Shown here piece by piece: positions 33,007-42,091 of a stretch of DNA of 64,000 bases; the first letter of the stretch is position 1, and each line of letters starts with the position of its first letter. Source of the DNA: Fischerella sp. PCC 9431 (GTDB taxonomy: Bacteria; Cyanobacteriota; Cyanobacteriia; Cyanobacteriales; Nostocaceae); assembly GCF_000447295.1 (NCBI RefSeq), contig NZ_KE650771.1, forward strand, positions 4,602,282-4,666,281. The letters run 5' to 3'. Position numbers and translations under genes: made by a program. The notes below the pieces were generated by a model. It saw nothing but the letters and a program-made list of their open reading frames with translations. It made no database searches and was not told the DNA's origin.

Positions 33007-34407
33007 ATGAGTGAAGCTTTTGAAATACCTTCCAATTCTAATGCAGAAGCAACTGAGACATTTACTCAAAATACTTCACCATTTGCTGGTTTGGGTAACA
33101 CCGAATTGTCAGTTGTCCGCACTGATTTAGCTGAGGTACGGACAGACCTTGCTAGGGAGCGTAATCGCATGGCAGCAGAACGAACTCTTATGGCATGGAT
33201 TCGGACATCGCTATCAATGATTACCTTTGGGTTCGGTATTGATCGCTTCTTTCATTATTTAAAAATAGTGAAAACGGACGCTTCTGTTGATCAACTCAGC
33301 GAAGAACGAGTTCTTGGTCTGAGTTTGATTACTTTAGGAGTTTTCGCCCTAGCAGCAGCAATGGTAAGTCATTGGCGGACGTTGAAAAAGATTGAACAAC
33401 ACAATTTCAAATACATTCCTGGCTGGTCTTTGGGCATCACAGTGGCAATTGTACTGGTGTTTATTGGATTGGCTAGTTATATTCCCCTGCTGATACAAGA
33501 CGTTAAAATCATGGATTTTATTAATTTAGATAGTCAAATTATTCAGAATCTTGCATCATTAACTGTGTTCTCAATTATGCTGACTTTGGGTGTAGAACTA
33601 CCTTTCAAGGAACTGCTTGATTTTTGGCAAAAACCAGGTTTGTTGGCGCGATCGCTCTTGGCTGTGATTGTCATACCTGCGATTGTGATTGCATTGGTAT
33701 TGTTGGTTTTCAATTTGCCTAAAACTTTTGCGATCGCACTGGTGTTACTCATTGCTTCACCAGGCCCGGCGCTGCTAACGAAACGCGCTGCAATGGCAGG
33801 AGCAAGCTTTGATTACGTACTTAGCCTACAGGTAACATTAGCTCTTCTGGCTGTTATGGTGACACCTTTAATCTTGAAGTTATTTAGTTTTCTAATACCA
33901 TATACTAATGAAAATGTCAATTTTTTAATGGTAGCAAAACAAATTACCTTGGTGCAGTTTTTGCCTCTCAGCCTTGGGTTAGCTATTCGGACAATTTGGT
34001 CAGAGTTAGCAGAGGAAATTAACAATTTCCTGAAAGCGATCGCTAATACACTATTTATTGTGTTATCAATTTTTGCTTTGGTTGTTGGCTTGAATCTGAT
34101 TCCTGGGTTGGGTATAATTCCGCTCCTGGTTGCTATTTTGATAACTTTGCTAGGACTGATGATTGGACATGTGTTAGCTAGTGGCTATGAGGCAGATATT
34201 CAATCTGGTTTGGCGGTGACAACCATCGCCCGCAATGTGGGGTTAGCAATTTTCATTGCTACTAAAAACGGACAGGCTCAGTTAGTTTCTGTGATTGTCG
34301 CCCTTTTGATTGTGGGTATTGTAGCTGGACTTCCCTACTCGGTGTGGATAAAGCAAAAAATTGCTCATTCGCAGGCAAAATCAATTGAAGCATCAGCTAC
34401 GTCTTGA
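33007..34407 (+). CDS. DUF202 - bile-acid:sodium symporter (BASS/SBF)-like fusion protein
   Basis: A 466-residue protein with two parts. Residues about 38-165 are a DUF202 domain with the signature ERNRMAAERTLMAWIRTSLS and three hydrophobic segments. Residues about 170-455 contain about ten hydrophobic segments with SBF/BASS features: FSIMLTLGVELPFKELL at the start, LIASPGPALLTKRAAMAGA in the substrate/sodium region and TTIARNVGLAIFIA near the end. BASS proteins move organic anions, including steroid and other sulfates in some animal members, with sodium. The fusion is unusual to me. It is followed by two stand-alone DUF202 genes, so the DUF202 partner may be a structural subunit. Substrate unknown. 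Confidence 0.8.
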   Translation: MSEAFEIPSNSNAEATETFTQNTSPFAGLGNTELSVVRTDLAEVRTDLARERNRMAAERTLMAWIRTSLSMITFGFGIDRFFHYLKIVKTDASVDQLSEERVLGLSLITLGVFALAAAMVSHWRTLKKIEQHNFKYIPGWSLGITVAIVLVFIGLASYIPLLIQDVKIMDFINLDSQIIQNLASLTVFSIMLTLGVELPFKELLDFWQKPGLLARSLLAVIVIPAIVIALVLLVFNLPKTFAIALVLLIASPGPALLTKRAAMAGASFDYVLSLQVTLALLAVMVTPLILKLFSFLIPYTNENVNFLMVAKQITLVQFLPLSLGLAIRTIWSELAEEINNFLKAIANTLFIVLSIFALVVGLNLIPGLGIIPLLVAILITLLGLMIGHVLASGYEADIQSGLAVTTIARNVGLAIFIATKNGQAQLVSVIVALLIVGIVAGLPYSVWIKQKIAHSQAKSIEASATS

Positions 34408-34425
34408 TCAGAAACTAATAAATAA

Positions 34426-34854
34426 ATGAATGACCCTATTCCTACTCGCAAAACACCTAATATTCAAGCCGAACTTGCCAAAGAGCGCAACCGAGCCGCC
34501 GCCGAACGCACTCTCATGGCCTGGATTCGTACCAGCCTTACCTTGATCAGCTTTGGTTTTGGGATTGATGTCATCGTCAGTGCTATCCGTAGCTTTCAAG
34601 TTGTTCAAGACATCAATCCTGTGCGTCTTTCTCGGATTCTTGGTCTTGCTTTTATTGGTTTGGGTATTTATGCCATGATTATGGCAATGATCCAACATCA
34701 GCAAGAACTATATCATATCCGACGTAACGAAGAATATCTCTACACTCCCCGTCACTCTTTGGCATTGACAGTTGCGATCGCCCTAGTTTGTATTGCTGTC
34801 TTTGCTTTTATTGCTATTTTGGTGAATGCATTCACTCACAAAAATAACATGTAG
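34426..34854 (+). CDS. DUF202 membrane protein (YidH-like), first
   Basis: A 142-residue protein with the DUF202 signature ERNRAAAERTLMAWIRTSL (about residues 17-35) and three hydrophobic helices (about 35-55, 70-90, 108-130). It starts 19 bp after the fusion gene and ends 15 bp before the next DUF202 gene. It closely resembles the N-terminal part of the fusion. DUF202 proteins are small inner-membrane proteins of unproven function. Confidence 0.85.
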   Translation: MNDPIPTRKTPNIQAELAKERNRAAAERTLMAWIRTSLTLISFGFGIDVIVSAIRSFQVVQDINPVRLSRILGLAFIGLGIYAMIMAMIQHQQELYHIRRNEEYLYTPRHSLALTVAIALVCIAVFAFIAILVNAFTHKNNM

Positions 34855-34868
34855 GCTGTTTATCAGCG

Positions 34869-35279
34869 ATGATTCCTTCTCAAAAAGCGACTAATATCAC
34901 CAACGAATTGGCAAAAGAGCGTAATCGCGCTGCTGCTGAACGGACATTGACAAGTTGGATTCAAAATTGTTTATCTTTGATTGGTTTTGGTATCGCCTTT
35001 GATCGGATTTTTAATGCGCTGAATGAGTCGATTCCTAAGCATAATCCACACATTGCTATGCAACTGACTCACATTATTGGCTTAAGCGCGATCGCTTTCG
35101 GTATTTTTCTGTTGGTTTTGGCGATGATTGGATACATAATCAAAGTCAAATCATTAGAGCAAGGGGAATACTCATATAAATCGACTTATATTATTAATCT
35201 ATCCGTCTTTGTCGTTTCTGTTATTTTATTTGGTTTGATCACACTAATCGCCGTTTTTACTGTTACTTCCTCGCAATAA
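34869..35279 (+). CDS. DUF202 membrane protein (YidH-like), second
   Basis: A 136-residue protein with signature ERNRAAAERTLTSWIQNCLSL. The WIRTS core found in the other two copies is WIQNC here, so this copy is the most diverged. Three hydrophobic helices are present. It is the last gene of the plus-strand block that starts with the sulfatase maturase, and a strong shared terminator follows. Confidence 0.85.
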   Translation: MIPSQKATNITNELAKERNRAAAERTLTSWIQNCLSLIGFGIAFDRIFNALNESIPKHNPHIAMQLTHIIGLSAIAFGIFLLVLAMIGYIIKVKSLEQGEYSYKSTYIINLSVFVVSVILFGLITLIAVFTVTSSQ

Positions 35280-35294
35280 TACGTAATTAGCGAA

Positions 35295-35317
35295 ACCCCC
35301 GCGCTTCAGCCGGGGGT
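35295..35317. terminator. Bidirectional terminator hairpin between DUF202 and aqpZ
   Basis: ACCCCCG (35295-35301) and CGGGGGT (35311-35317) enclose CGCTTCAGC, whose GC...GC ends extend the stem. It lies between two convergent genes. Confidence 0.7.
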
Positions 35318-35327
35318 AAGTTACAAA

Positions 35328-36122
35328 TTATCGTCGCGAATAATCTCCCTCCCTCACACCTGGTCGTGAAAATTCAGGTTCTGCCTCACCTACGACTGGC
35401 GCTCCTGATTCGCGTAAAATGCTGGAATAAAAGATACCTGCTAATATTGCACCTAAAATAGGAGCTACCCAAAACATCCATACTTGCCTAAACATTTCTA
35501 CACCAGCGAAAAGTGCAGGGCCAGTACTACGAGCAGGATTAACAGATGTATTAGTGATCGGAATGCCAATCAAATTAACTAATGTCAGTGCCATACCAAT
35601 GGCAATTGGTGCAAAACCTTTAGGAGCGCGACCATCAGTTGCACCTAAGATCACAATTAAAAAAATGAAGGTCAGTACAACTTCTGTAATGAAACAAGCA
35701 ATTAAGGAATAACCTCCAGGAGAATGCACTCCATAACCATTAGTTGCCAGTGGATTGGAACCAGAAAGTATAAATCCTGGTTTACCAGTAGCAATTAAAT
35801 AAACTAGCCCTGCGGCTACTATTGCTCCCAATATTTGAGCAATGATATATGGAAGCAACTCAGAAGCTGGAAAACGCTTTCCTGCCCAAAGACCAAATGA
35901 TACAGCTGGGTTAATGTGGCAACCTGAGATATGAGCGATCGCATAGGCCATTGTCAGTAATGTCAGACCAAATGCTAAAGCAACACCTAAAAAGCCAATT
36001 CCCAATTCATTAATTTTGGCATTAGGAAACGCCGCAGCAAAAACTGCGCTGCCACATCCACCAAGAACTAACACAAATGTACCCACAAATTCTGCAATGC
36101 ACCGCGTGAAAAGTGACACCAT
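35328..36122 (-). CDS. aqpZ: Aquaporin (MIP family), AqpZ-like
   Basis: A 264-residue protein with six membrane helices and both NPA boxes: [11 protein letters not shown] (about residue 69) and [14 protein letters not shown] (about residue 191). The short loop around the second box and the NPARS form favour the water-selective AqpZ group over glycerol facilitators. A glycerol kinase gene is divergent from it, so glycerol permeation is still worth considering. The start ATG at 36122 is preceded by an AAGGAG site. The C-terminal tail is short, polar and Arg/Glu-rich. Confidence 0.88.
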   Translation of the reverse strand: MVSLFTRCIAEFVGTFVLVLGGCGSAVFAAAFPNAKINELGIGFLGVALAFGLTLLTMAYAIAHISGCHINPAVSFGLWAGKRFPASELLPYIIAQILGAIVAAGLVYLIATGKPGFILSGSNPLATNGYGVHSPGGYSLIACFITEVVLTFIFLIVILGATDGRAPKGFAPIAIGMALTLVNLIGIPITNTSVNPARSTGPALFAGVEMFRQVWMFWVAPILGAILAGIFYSSILRESGAPVVGEAEPEFSRPGVREGDYSRR

Positions 36123-36524
36123 AATTAACTCCTTGCTTCATCTATCAACTAATTGGAAGTGTTATGAGTCAAGCACTGAGGAATTTTTTGCGGTTTGTTA
36201 GCTTATATTTGAGTGCTAACTATCGTTAAATTTGTCAATTTATACAGTTAGTTTCAATGACAGTTAGGTCAGTTAAGTAGATTATTCAAAAAATCGTGAC
36301 ATTATAACAGGATGAAAGATTATCTGATGTATATTAACTATTTATTTGATTTGTAATCTGATTTTGAATATAGTTTTTATGCTCTATTTCTAAAAGCGAT
36401 TATTCACAAGATTAATTTTGATAAAAAGATGACTCTTCCTACACCCCCATACCCGTTCGGCTGACGCTCACGGCGGAAGCCTTACACCCCTTTTTTAAAT
36501 TAGGTTGGCACAAATAGTTCACAT
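36123..36524. other. Divergent aqpZ/glpK control region
   Basis: AT-rich, no gene. Three copies of CAGTTA(G/A) lie at 36245-36251, 36261-36267 and 36270-36276, a possible operator-like array. Bases 36430-36495 hold a GC-rich dispersed segment (CGGCTGACGCTCACGG) flanked by ACACCCC copies. Confidence 0.4.
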
Positions 36525-38012
36525 ATGAGTTACATTTTGGCACTAGATTTAGGTACAACGGGCAACCGTGCTTTTGTGTTTAATGCTCTTGGTAAAATTG
36601 TTGGGCAAGCATACAAAGAACTCACACAGTATTATCCCCAACCCGGATGGTTAGAACATGACGCCGAGGAGATTTGGCAAGATACTTGTTGGGTGATGCA
36701 AACTGCGATCGCCAATGCCAAAATTATCTCTAGTGAAATTGTGGCAATCGGAGTAACTGTACAACGGGAAACCTGTTTAATTTGGGACAAAACCACCGGG
36801 AAACCTCTACATCAAGCAATTGTTTGGCAAGATCGCCGCACTGCTCCTTTGTGTAATAAATTACAAGCCCAAGCTTATGCTAACGAGATCTACGATCGCA
36901 CTGGTTTAGTGATCGATGCCTATTTTTCTGCTACAAAGCTCAGATGGCTGCTAGATCATGTCACAGGTATTGATCTTAAAAACGTATTAGCTGGAACAAT
37001 TGATACCTGGATATTGTGGAAACTCACAGGCGGAAAAGTTCACGCTACCGACCACAGCAACGCCAGTCGGACAATGCTGATGAATCTGACAAGCTGTGCA
37101 TGGGATGAAACTTTACTGGAATTATTTCAAATACCCGCTCATATATTACCTGAGATTCAACCCAGCTTCGGAAAATTTGGTGTGACCGATAGCACTTTAC
37201 TCGGCGCAGAAATTCCCATCACTGCCATTTTAGGAGATCAACAAGCAGCTTTATTTGGTCATGGATGCGATCGCCCTGGTTTGATGAAATGTACTTACGG
37301 CACTGGTAGCTTTTTAGTTGCTCACACTGGCTCAGAAATTGTTCGTTCGCAAAATCGCCTCATCTCTACTGTGGCATGGACGCAAATTTGTAACGGCAAT
37401 TTAAATATTGGTTATGCCTTAGAAGGTAGCATGTTTACCAGTGGGGCGTGTATCCAATGGTTACGCGATAGCATGAAGCTGATTAAAACGGCTGCCGAAA
37501 CAGAAGCGATCGCTAATCAAGTTACAGATAACGGTGGTGTATATTTTGTTCCAGCATTTAGCGGACTGGGCGCACCTCACTGGGATATGAGCGCGAGAGG
37601 AGCCTTTTTTGGCATTACCGCCGCCGCCCAACCACAGCATTTAGTCAGAGCTGTCTTAGAAGCGATCGCCTACCAAGTCAAAGAAGTCGTGGTAGCCATC
37701 AGTGGATCTTGCAGCACGCCAGTAAATAAATTAACGGTAGATGGTGGAGCCTGTGAAAACAACTTCCTGATGCAGTTCCAGGCAGATGTATTAAATATTC
37801 CAGTTGAACGTCCAATGCAGCGTGATACTACCGTGCAGGGTATTGCTATGGCTGCCGGTTTGGCGGTGGGATTTTGGGATAGTTACGAGGCTTTGGTTCA
37901 GAAACGGCAAATTGATCGTTACTTTTCGCCTGGTGTTGGGAGTGAATATGCAACAGCCAATTTCGTCATTTGGCAAAAGGCAGTAGAACGGGCGAAAGAT
38001 TGGGCAAGGTAA
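36525..38012 (+). CDS. glpK: Glycerol kinase
   Basis: A 495-residue FGGY-family kinase with glycerol-kinase features. These are the phosphate-binding LDLGTTGNRAFVF at the N-terminus, QPGWLEHDAEEIWQ, VWQDRRTAPLC, the GDQQAALFGHGC region and the C-terminal VDGGACENNFLMQFQADVL with VERP. It phosphorylates glycerol to glycerol-3-phosphate with ATP in the cytosol, feeding lipid and central metabolism. The first loop reads TTGNR where E. coli has TTSSR. It is divergent from aqpZ. The start is the ATG at 36525. No glpD or glpF was found nearby. Confidence 0.93.
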   Translation: MSYILALDLGTTGNRAFVFNALGKIVGQAYKELTQYYPQPGWLEHDAEEIWQDTCWVMQTAIANAKIISSEIVAIGVTVQRETCLIWDKTTGKPLHQAIVWQDRRTAPLCNKLQAQAYANEIYDRTGLVIDAYFSATKLRWLLDHVTGIDLKNVLAGTIDTWILWKLTGGKVHATDHSNASRTMLMNLTSCAWDETLLELFQIPAHILPEIQPSFGKFGVTDSTLLGAEIPITAILGDQQAALFGHGCDRPGLMKCTYGTGSFLVAHTGSEIVRSQNRLISTVAWTQICNGNLNIGYALEGSMFTSGACIQWLRDSMKLIKTAAETEAIANQVTDNGGVYFVPAFSGLGAPHWDMSARGAFFGITAAAQPQHLVRAVLEAIAYQVKEVVVAISGSCSTPVNKLTVDGGACENNFLMQFQADVLNIPVERPMQRDTTVQGIAMAAGLAVGFWDSYEALVQKRQIDRYFSPGVGSEYATANFVIWQKAVERAKDWAR

Positions 38013-38262
38013 ATTAATATACGAGCAATACTTGGTTAATAGTCCCGGAAATTCCACATTGAGGCTTGTATCAGAATTGATGACATTTCAGCACTCATGC
38101 CTCAAAAATACATTCTTGTGCGATCGCATCACCGAAATGTAGGCTTTAATTACGGAAGTGGCAAAGAAGCGTTATCTTAAAAATTGGTAGCAGGCGTCAT
38201 AATATTAAGTGCCGAATTCAGTATCTACTGAGCAAAAAATAGAGGTTAAAAGGTTCCTTTTG

Positions 38263-38850
38263 ATGGAAGGCATAAAGTTGCAATTTTTACCAAGTATTAT
38301 TCAGAAGTGGCGACGCTTTTTGTCCTTAGTTTTGCTGCTTGTGTGCCTGTTCTCTCTAAGTACGCCACCAGCATTTGCAGAGCTTAAAGATGACAGATAT
38401 GACGGCAATATATTCGTGGTTTATGCTGGGAATGGTTCATTGGTTCCGCCTAGAGCTACACTAGCAGCAGCTTTAAATGAACATAAACCAGCATTATTGG
38501 TCTTCTATGTTGATGACAGCAGTGATTGCAAAGAATATGCAATTGTTGTCTCACGTTTACAAGCATTTTATGGTGGAGTCACAGAAATGATTCCTGTTGA
38601 CGTAGATTCGATTGTACCCACACAAACTTATGATTCCACAGAGCCGGGTCATTATTACTCTGGTGCTGTTCCACAAGTTGTCTTGTTTGATAAATCAGGT
38701 CAGATTGTCTTAAATAAGACTGGTCAAGTACCATACGAAGAAGTAGACGACCAGCTGCGAAAAGTGTTTGATTTATTACCGCGTTCTGAATCAGTAGAAT
38801 TAAAACGCCGTTCCTTTAATGAGTTAAATAGTGAATTAACAGAAGAATAA
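38263..38850 (+). CDS. Thioredoxin-fold thylakoid protein, photosystem I accumulation factor-like
   Basis: From the ATG at 38263 the protein has 195 residues. The signal peptide FLSLVLLLVCLFSLSTPPAF is followed by AEL, consistent with export to the thylakoid lumen or periplasm. The thioredoxin-like domain contains FVVYAGNGSLVPPR, ALLVFYVDDSSDCKEYA and VPQVVLFDKSG. There is one Cys and no CxxC, so it is not a classical disulfide reductase. The C-terminal LLPRSESVELKRRSFNELN is strongly conserved in cyanobacterial proteins annotated as a thylakoid factor for photosystem I accumulation. A GTG at 38209 gives 18 extra residues and is possible. Confidence 0.78.
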   Translation: MEGIKLQFLPSIIQKWRRFLSLVLLLVCLFSLSTPPAFAELKDDRYDGNIFVVYAGNGSLVPPRATLAAALNEHKPALLVFYVDDSSDCKEYAIVVSRLQAFYGGVTEMIPVDVDSIVPTQTYDSTEPGHYYSGAVPQVVLFDKSGQIVLNKTGQVPYEEVDDQLRKVFDLLPRSESVELKRRSFNELNSELTEE

Positions 38851-39000
38851 TTGTTGTGGGCAGACTAAATTTGTCTGCCTATAATTTTAGTAAAACTTGA
38901 TACTGCATTTTCAATTCAACCCAGAGAAAATATTTAAATAAGGGTAGAAAGTAAAGGAAAATGAGCATTGATCGATAATTCTGAGTAGGCTACAAAAAAG

Positions 39001-39030
39001 CGGATTTATCGGTGGAATCAATCCAAAATC
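39001..39030. repeat. Copy of the dispersed AGATTTATC...CCAAAATC repeat
   Basis: Begins CGGATTTATCGGTGG and ends AATCAATCCAAAATC. A GC-rich segment and TGACCAT tandem heptamers (about 39100-39117) follow, just upstream of the next gene. Confidence 0.6.
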
Positions 39031-39131
39031 GTTCGACTGACTTGTACTGAGCCTTGTCGAAGTAGCGCTCACGACGAAGTCTAAAATCCTGTTAGAGATT
39101 GACCATTGACCATTGACTATTGAAATGCTTT

Positions 39132-39743
39132 ATGACGTCAAAGGTTTATACAACAGAGGATCTGATCAAAATTTTGGCATCCGAACGCCAAGCTTGTTTG
39201 AAAGGCGATCGCCTCAAATTAGAGGTAGATATTTCTGGTAATCCTGTAATTGACCAATTTATCAGGACTGATGGTTTGCAAAAGTTCAGCGCCTATCAAG
39301 ATTTTAAAGCTGCTGTCCATGAATACCAAAAAGAATATCTCGTTTCTGGTATTATTTGGCGCGAGGTAACTGTGAAAGGTCAAACCCTACGTTATCCCGA
39401 AGTAGACTCTCAGCTAATTGCTTTATCTGGTGACTTAGATGTATTAAAACTGGCAAAAAATTCCATTTTAGAATTTTGGAACCAAGTCACTATCGAAATG
39501 AATTTATATTTAAGTGTTAATAATGGTAAACAATATCAACAAATAATTAAAGCTGATGTTGATCGAATTGCCCAAAGAACAGAATGGGCAAGTATATGTT
39601 GCTTTGAAAAATCTAACTTCTTAGAAATGATTTTGCAATTGGGATGGGGTCAACCACAAGAAGCATGTTACAAACGAGGTTTTCCTACATCAGGTAGTGA
39701 GTTTATTCATGCTGTTAATCCTGGTAATTATCCAATTGCTTAA
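39132..39743 (+). CDS. Conserved hypothetical protein
   Basis: From the ATG at 39132 (MTSKVYTTEDLIKILASER) the protein has 203 residues. It is soluble, mixed alpha/beta, with no signal peptide, membrane segment or known catalytic motif. A TTG at 39120 would add four residues. GDRLKLEVDISGNPVIDQF is the most regular stretch. I do not recognise the family. It is alone in its neighbourhood and followed by a strong hairpin. Confidence 0.6.
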   Translation: MTSKVYTTEDLIKILASERQACLKGDRLKLEVDISGNPVIDQFIRTDGLQKFSAYQDFKAAVHEYQKEYLVSGIIWREVTVKGQTLRYPEVDSQLIALSGDLDVLKLAKNSILEFWNQVTIEMNLYLSVNNGKQYQQIIKADVDRIAQRTEWASICCFEKSNFLEMILQLGWGQPQEACYKRGFPTSGSEFIHAVNPGNYPIA

Positions 39744-39795
39744 CTCTGAATCTTGCACCAGCTTTTCATCTCGCCAATAAATAGCTTTAAAAATA

Positions 39796-39828
39796 GGGAG
39801 TAAAAGTCTAAAAAAGACTTTTACTCCC
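39796..39828 (+). terminator. 14-bp perfect hairpin downstream of the hypothetical gene
   Basis: GGGAGTAAAAGTCT (39796-39809), loop AAAAA, AGACTTTTACTCCC (39815-39828). It lies 52 bp after the stop codon. No T-run follows on the plus strand, but the stem itself is very strong. Confidence 0.6.
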
Positions 39829-40214
39829 CCTTCATCACTTTGGACACCAATTATCACATTGATAATAGGTTTGACTTTACCTCAAACCCAATATATTCGC
39901 ATAAATAGCTAACTCTAATCCGACTAAAGTTATAAAAAAGATTAAGTTATTAAGTATTCGAGTTTACAAAAATATATGGGATTAAGATGTTTGTAGCAAC
40001 AAATATATTTATAGTGGAAACAGGTATAAGTGAAAAAAATGAATATCTTCCATGTCAACTCTGGACTATATAAGACTCCTATTTGATTTTTGTGAAGCTA
40101 GGTACATTCCCTTTTTTCTATCTCCTCTTCCTTGTCTTTATAAGTAAGTTCGCCAAATCAAATCGAATTGCTATATAATCTACAAATTTAAGTCAAATTT
40201 TCTCAGGAGAAAAA

Positions 40215-40256
40215 ATGGTAGAAGCTACTTCTTTAGGAAGCTGCTATTTAAAATAA
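40215..40256 (+). CDS. Possible 13-residue leader peptide
   Basis: AGGAG at 40205-40209 lies five bases before the ATG, an unusually good ribosome site for this window. The frame MVEATSLGSCYLK ends in TAA at 40254-40256. A T-tailed terminator follows 67 bp downstream. This is either a short regulatory leader or the cut-off start of a lost gene. Nothing downstream within 500 bp looks like a regulated gene. Confidence 0.35.
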   Translation: MVEATSLGSCYLK

Positions 40257-40322
40257 ATGATTTTATAATTTCACTACATGTTGAGAAGAGCAAAACCTCT
40301 CTTTAAGCAGCTACTTGAATTT

Positions 40323-40348
40323 GCCTCAGAAACTCTGGGGCATTTTTA
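40323..40348 (+). terminator. Intrinsic terminator downstream of the 13-codon frame
   Basis: GCCTCAGA (40323-40330), loop AAC, TCTGGGGC (40334-40341) with one G-T pair, followed by ATTTTTATTT. Confidence 0.6.
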
Positions 40349-40724
40349 TTTCAACGGATAATTTTATATGAAGACTGTTGTTTTAGTTACAAATATTTGT
40401 ATTAATCCTGTTTAGTCACTCTTGGAAAATAATCATAAGAGTCTATTTTTCAACTTCAGGCAATAATTTGAGTGTTGATTGTTGTTCCAGAATGGCTGAA
40501 ATCAATGTTTTTGGTAAAAGACTAATACCGCAAGAATTTTAGATTATGATCTGCCAAGAGTGACAAAAGAGATTTCAGCTAAAATACATCTAATTTGCGT
40601 ATGTTGAAATTTTCATCAAAAGCATCGAAGTCTTGTGAATTTTAGTCTGCGCTCTGGTGCGTTGAAAATGCAAATTATATTTTTATCAGGACTTACACAA
40701 GTATTACAAAAATTTCCAAATTTT

Positions 40725-40779
40725 GTTTGTAGTGAGGATTTTAGTCCTTATTTTGAGGACTAAAGTCCTCACTACGAAC
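40725..40779. repeat. Palindromic dispersed repeat, relative of 5932-5989
   Basis: GTTTGTAGTGAGGA at 40725-40738 pairs with TCCTCACTACGAAC at 40766-40779 with one mismatch. Inner TTAGTCCT and AGGACTAA also pair. It shares the GTTTGTAGT arm and AGGA(C/T)TTTAGTCC core with the copy beside cysA. Confidence 0.75.
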
Positions 40780-40949
40780 TTATAAATAATATGCTAGTTG
40801 CGTAAATCCTGTTTATATGTATAGAGTAAATAGTATTGTTGATTACTTATTAATAAGTATTTTTTAGTTGATTAAAGTAGAAACTAATATTATATTTTTA
40901 TGTGATAAAAATTAGTTCTTATTTAAAAACTTTCTTAGGAAGTGAAAAT

Positions 40950-41144
40950 ATGAAGTTTCAAATAGAATGTAACAGCTTGTTAACCAACAACCAAATGTGT
41001 TTAGTATGCGATCGCGTGTTTCAAACGAAAGCAGCAAGATTAATTGTGTGTAACGACAAAGGTGACAGCTATGGAGATGTGTGTCCTGAATGCATAGCTA
41101 GGGGTGCGACTTGGATTGGTAGTCAACTGCAACAGTTCAGGTAA
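40950..41144 (+). CDS. Small zinc-ribbon-like protein
   Basis: From the ATG at 40950 (MKFQIECNSLLTN), preceded by AGGAAG, the protein has 64 residues. Cysteine pairs CLVC (about residue 17) and CPEC (about residue 46) form a zinc-ribbon-like layout, with an extra Cys in LIVCNDKGD between them. A small metal-binding protein is likely; function unknown. A start at 40902 would add 16 residues. It is convergent with the permease gene, with only 22 bp between them. Confidence 0.6.
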   Translation: MKFQIECNSLLTNNQMCLVCDRVFQTKAARLIVCNDKGDSYGDVCPECIARGATWIGSQLQQFR

Positions 41145-41166
41145 AAACTAAGTAAAAACTAAGTGA

Positions 41167-42090
41167 TTAGCTTTTTGGAAAATACGGAACACCTAACGCT
41201 GCTGGTGGAGTTGATCTATTTTGCTTACTTACTAGAGCCAGAAGTGCGATCGCATAAGGTAACATTACCAAAAATTGGTAGGGTAAATTCGTTCCTAATG
41301 CCTGAATTCGCAGTTGTAAAGCTTCGGTTGTACCAAATAGCAAGCAAGCAACAGCACTACCGATAGGATGCCATTTCCCAAAAATTAAGGCTGCGATCGC
41401 AATAAATCCTTTGCCAGCACTCATACCTTCAGCAAAATATCTCACTTCCACTAAGCTTAAATAAGCACCTCCCAAACTGGCAAGACAACCACTTAACACT
41501 ACAGCTAAATAACGCACACGTTGCACACTGACCCCAGCCGTTGCAGCAGCCTGGGGATATTCTCCTACAGCACGCAAAGTCAAACCAAAGCTAGTATTAA
41601 ATAAAGTATATGTAGTCAATATCACTAAAATAAAAATCAAATATACAAAAATATTTTGTTGGAATAGTAAAGCACCGAATAAAGGAATATTGGCGAGTCC
41701 AGGAATAATGATCGGTTCAATTCCTACAAGACGCTGAGTATTACTACCATCAAATACCAGCCGTGCCAAAAAAGATGTCAATCCAGCAGCTACAAGATTA
41801 ATTGCCAAACCAGACACTAATTGATCAACGTATAAACTCACACATAAAAATGCATGGAGTAAACCGACGATTCCCCCAGAAATCAGACCTGCCAGCATCC
41901 CTAACCAGGGATTTTCTGTGTAAAAAGTAGCAACCGCACTCGTAAAAGCACCAGTCAACAACATTCCTTCTAGGGCAATATTCAACACGCCTGAACGTTC
42001 CGAGTACAACCCCCCTAAAGTAGCAAATGCCAAAGGTACAGCGAGACGCAAACTGGCAACAAGGTAATCTGAAAAGAAGTTAATTGTCAT
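41167..42090 (-). CDS. ABC transporter permease, nucleoside/BMP type, second permease (NupQ-like)
   Basis: A 307-residue membrane protein with about 9-10 helices. It matches the BPD_transp_2 permeases of nucleoside importers: FATLGGLYSERSGVLNIALEGM near the N-terminus, AVGEYPQAAATAGVSVQRVR in the coupling region and SLGGAYLSLVEVRYFAEGMSAGKGFIAIAALIFGKWHP near the C-terminus. It should pair with the permease encoded upstream. On the minus strand its ATG is preceded directly by a (GATCCCC)n repeat with no Shine-Dalgarno-like sequence, so its translation may be coupled or leaderless-like. Confidence 0.9.
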   Translation of the reverse strand: MTINFFSDYLVASLRLAVPLAFATLGGLYSERSGVLNIALEGMLLTGAFTSAVATFYTENPWLGMLAGLISGGIVGLLHAFLCVSLYVDQLVSGLAINLVAAGLTSFLARLVFDGSNTQRLVGIEPIIIPGLANIPLFGALLFQQNIFVYLIFILVILTTYTLFNTSFGLTLRAVGEYPQAAATAGVSVQRVRYLAVVLSGCLASLGGAYLSLVEVRYFAEGMSAGKGFIAIAALIFGKWHPIGSAVACLLFGTTEALQLRIQALGTNLPYQFLVMLPYAIALLALVSKQNRSTPPAALGVPYFPKS

Positions 42091-42091
42091 A

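Larger units (their letters stand above)
39829..40724. other. Long gene-poor AT-rich spacer
   Basis: Apart from the short frame at 40215 and its terminator, I see no gene, inverted repeat or tandem array in this stretch. An ATG at 40491 opens only 16 codons. Confidence 0.45.
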
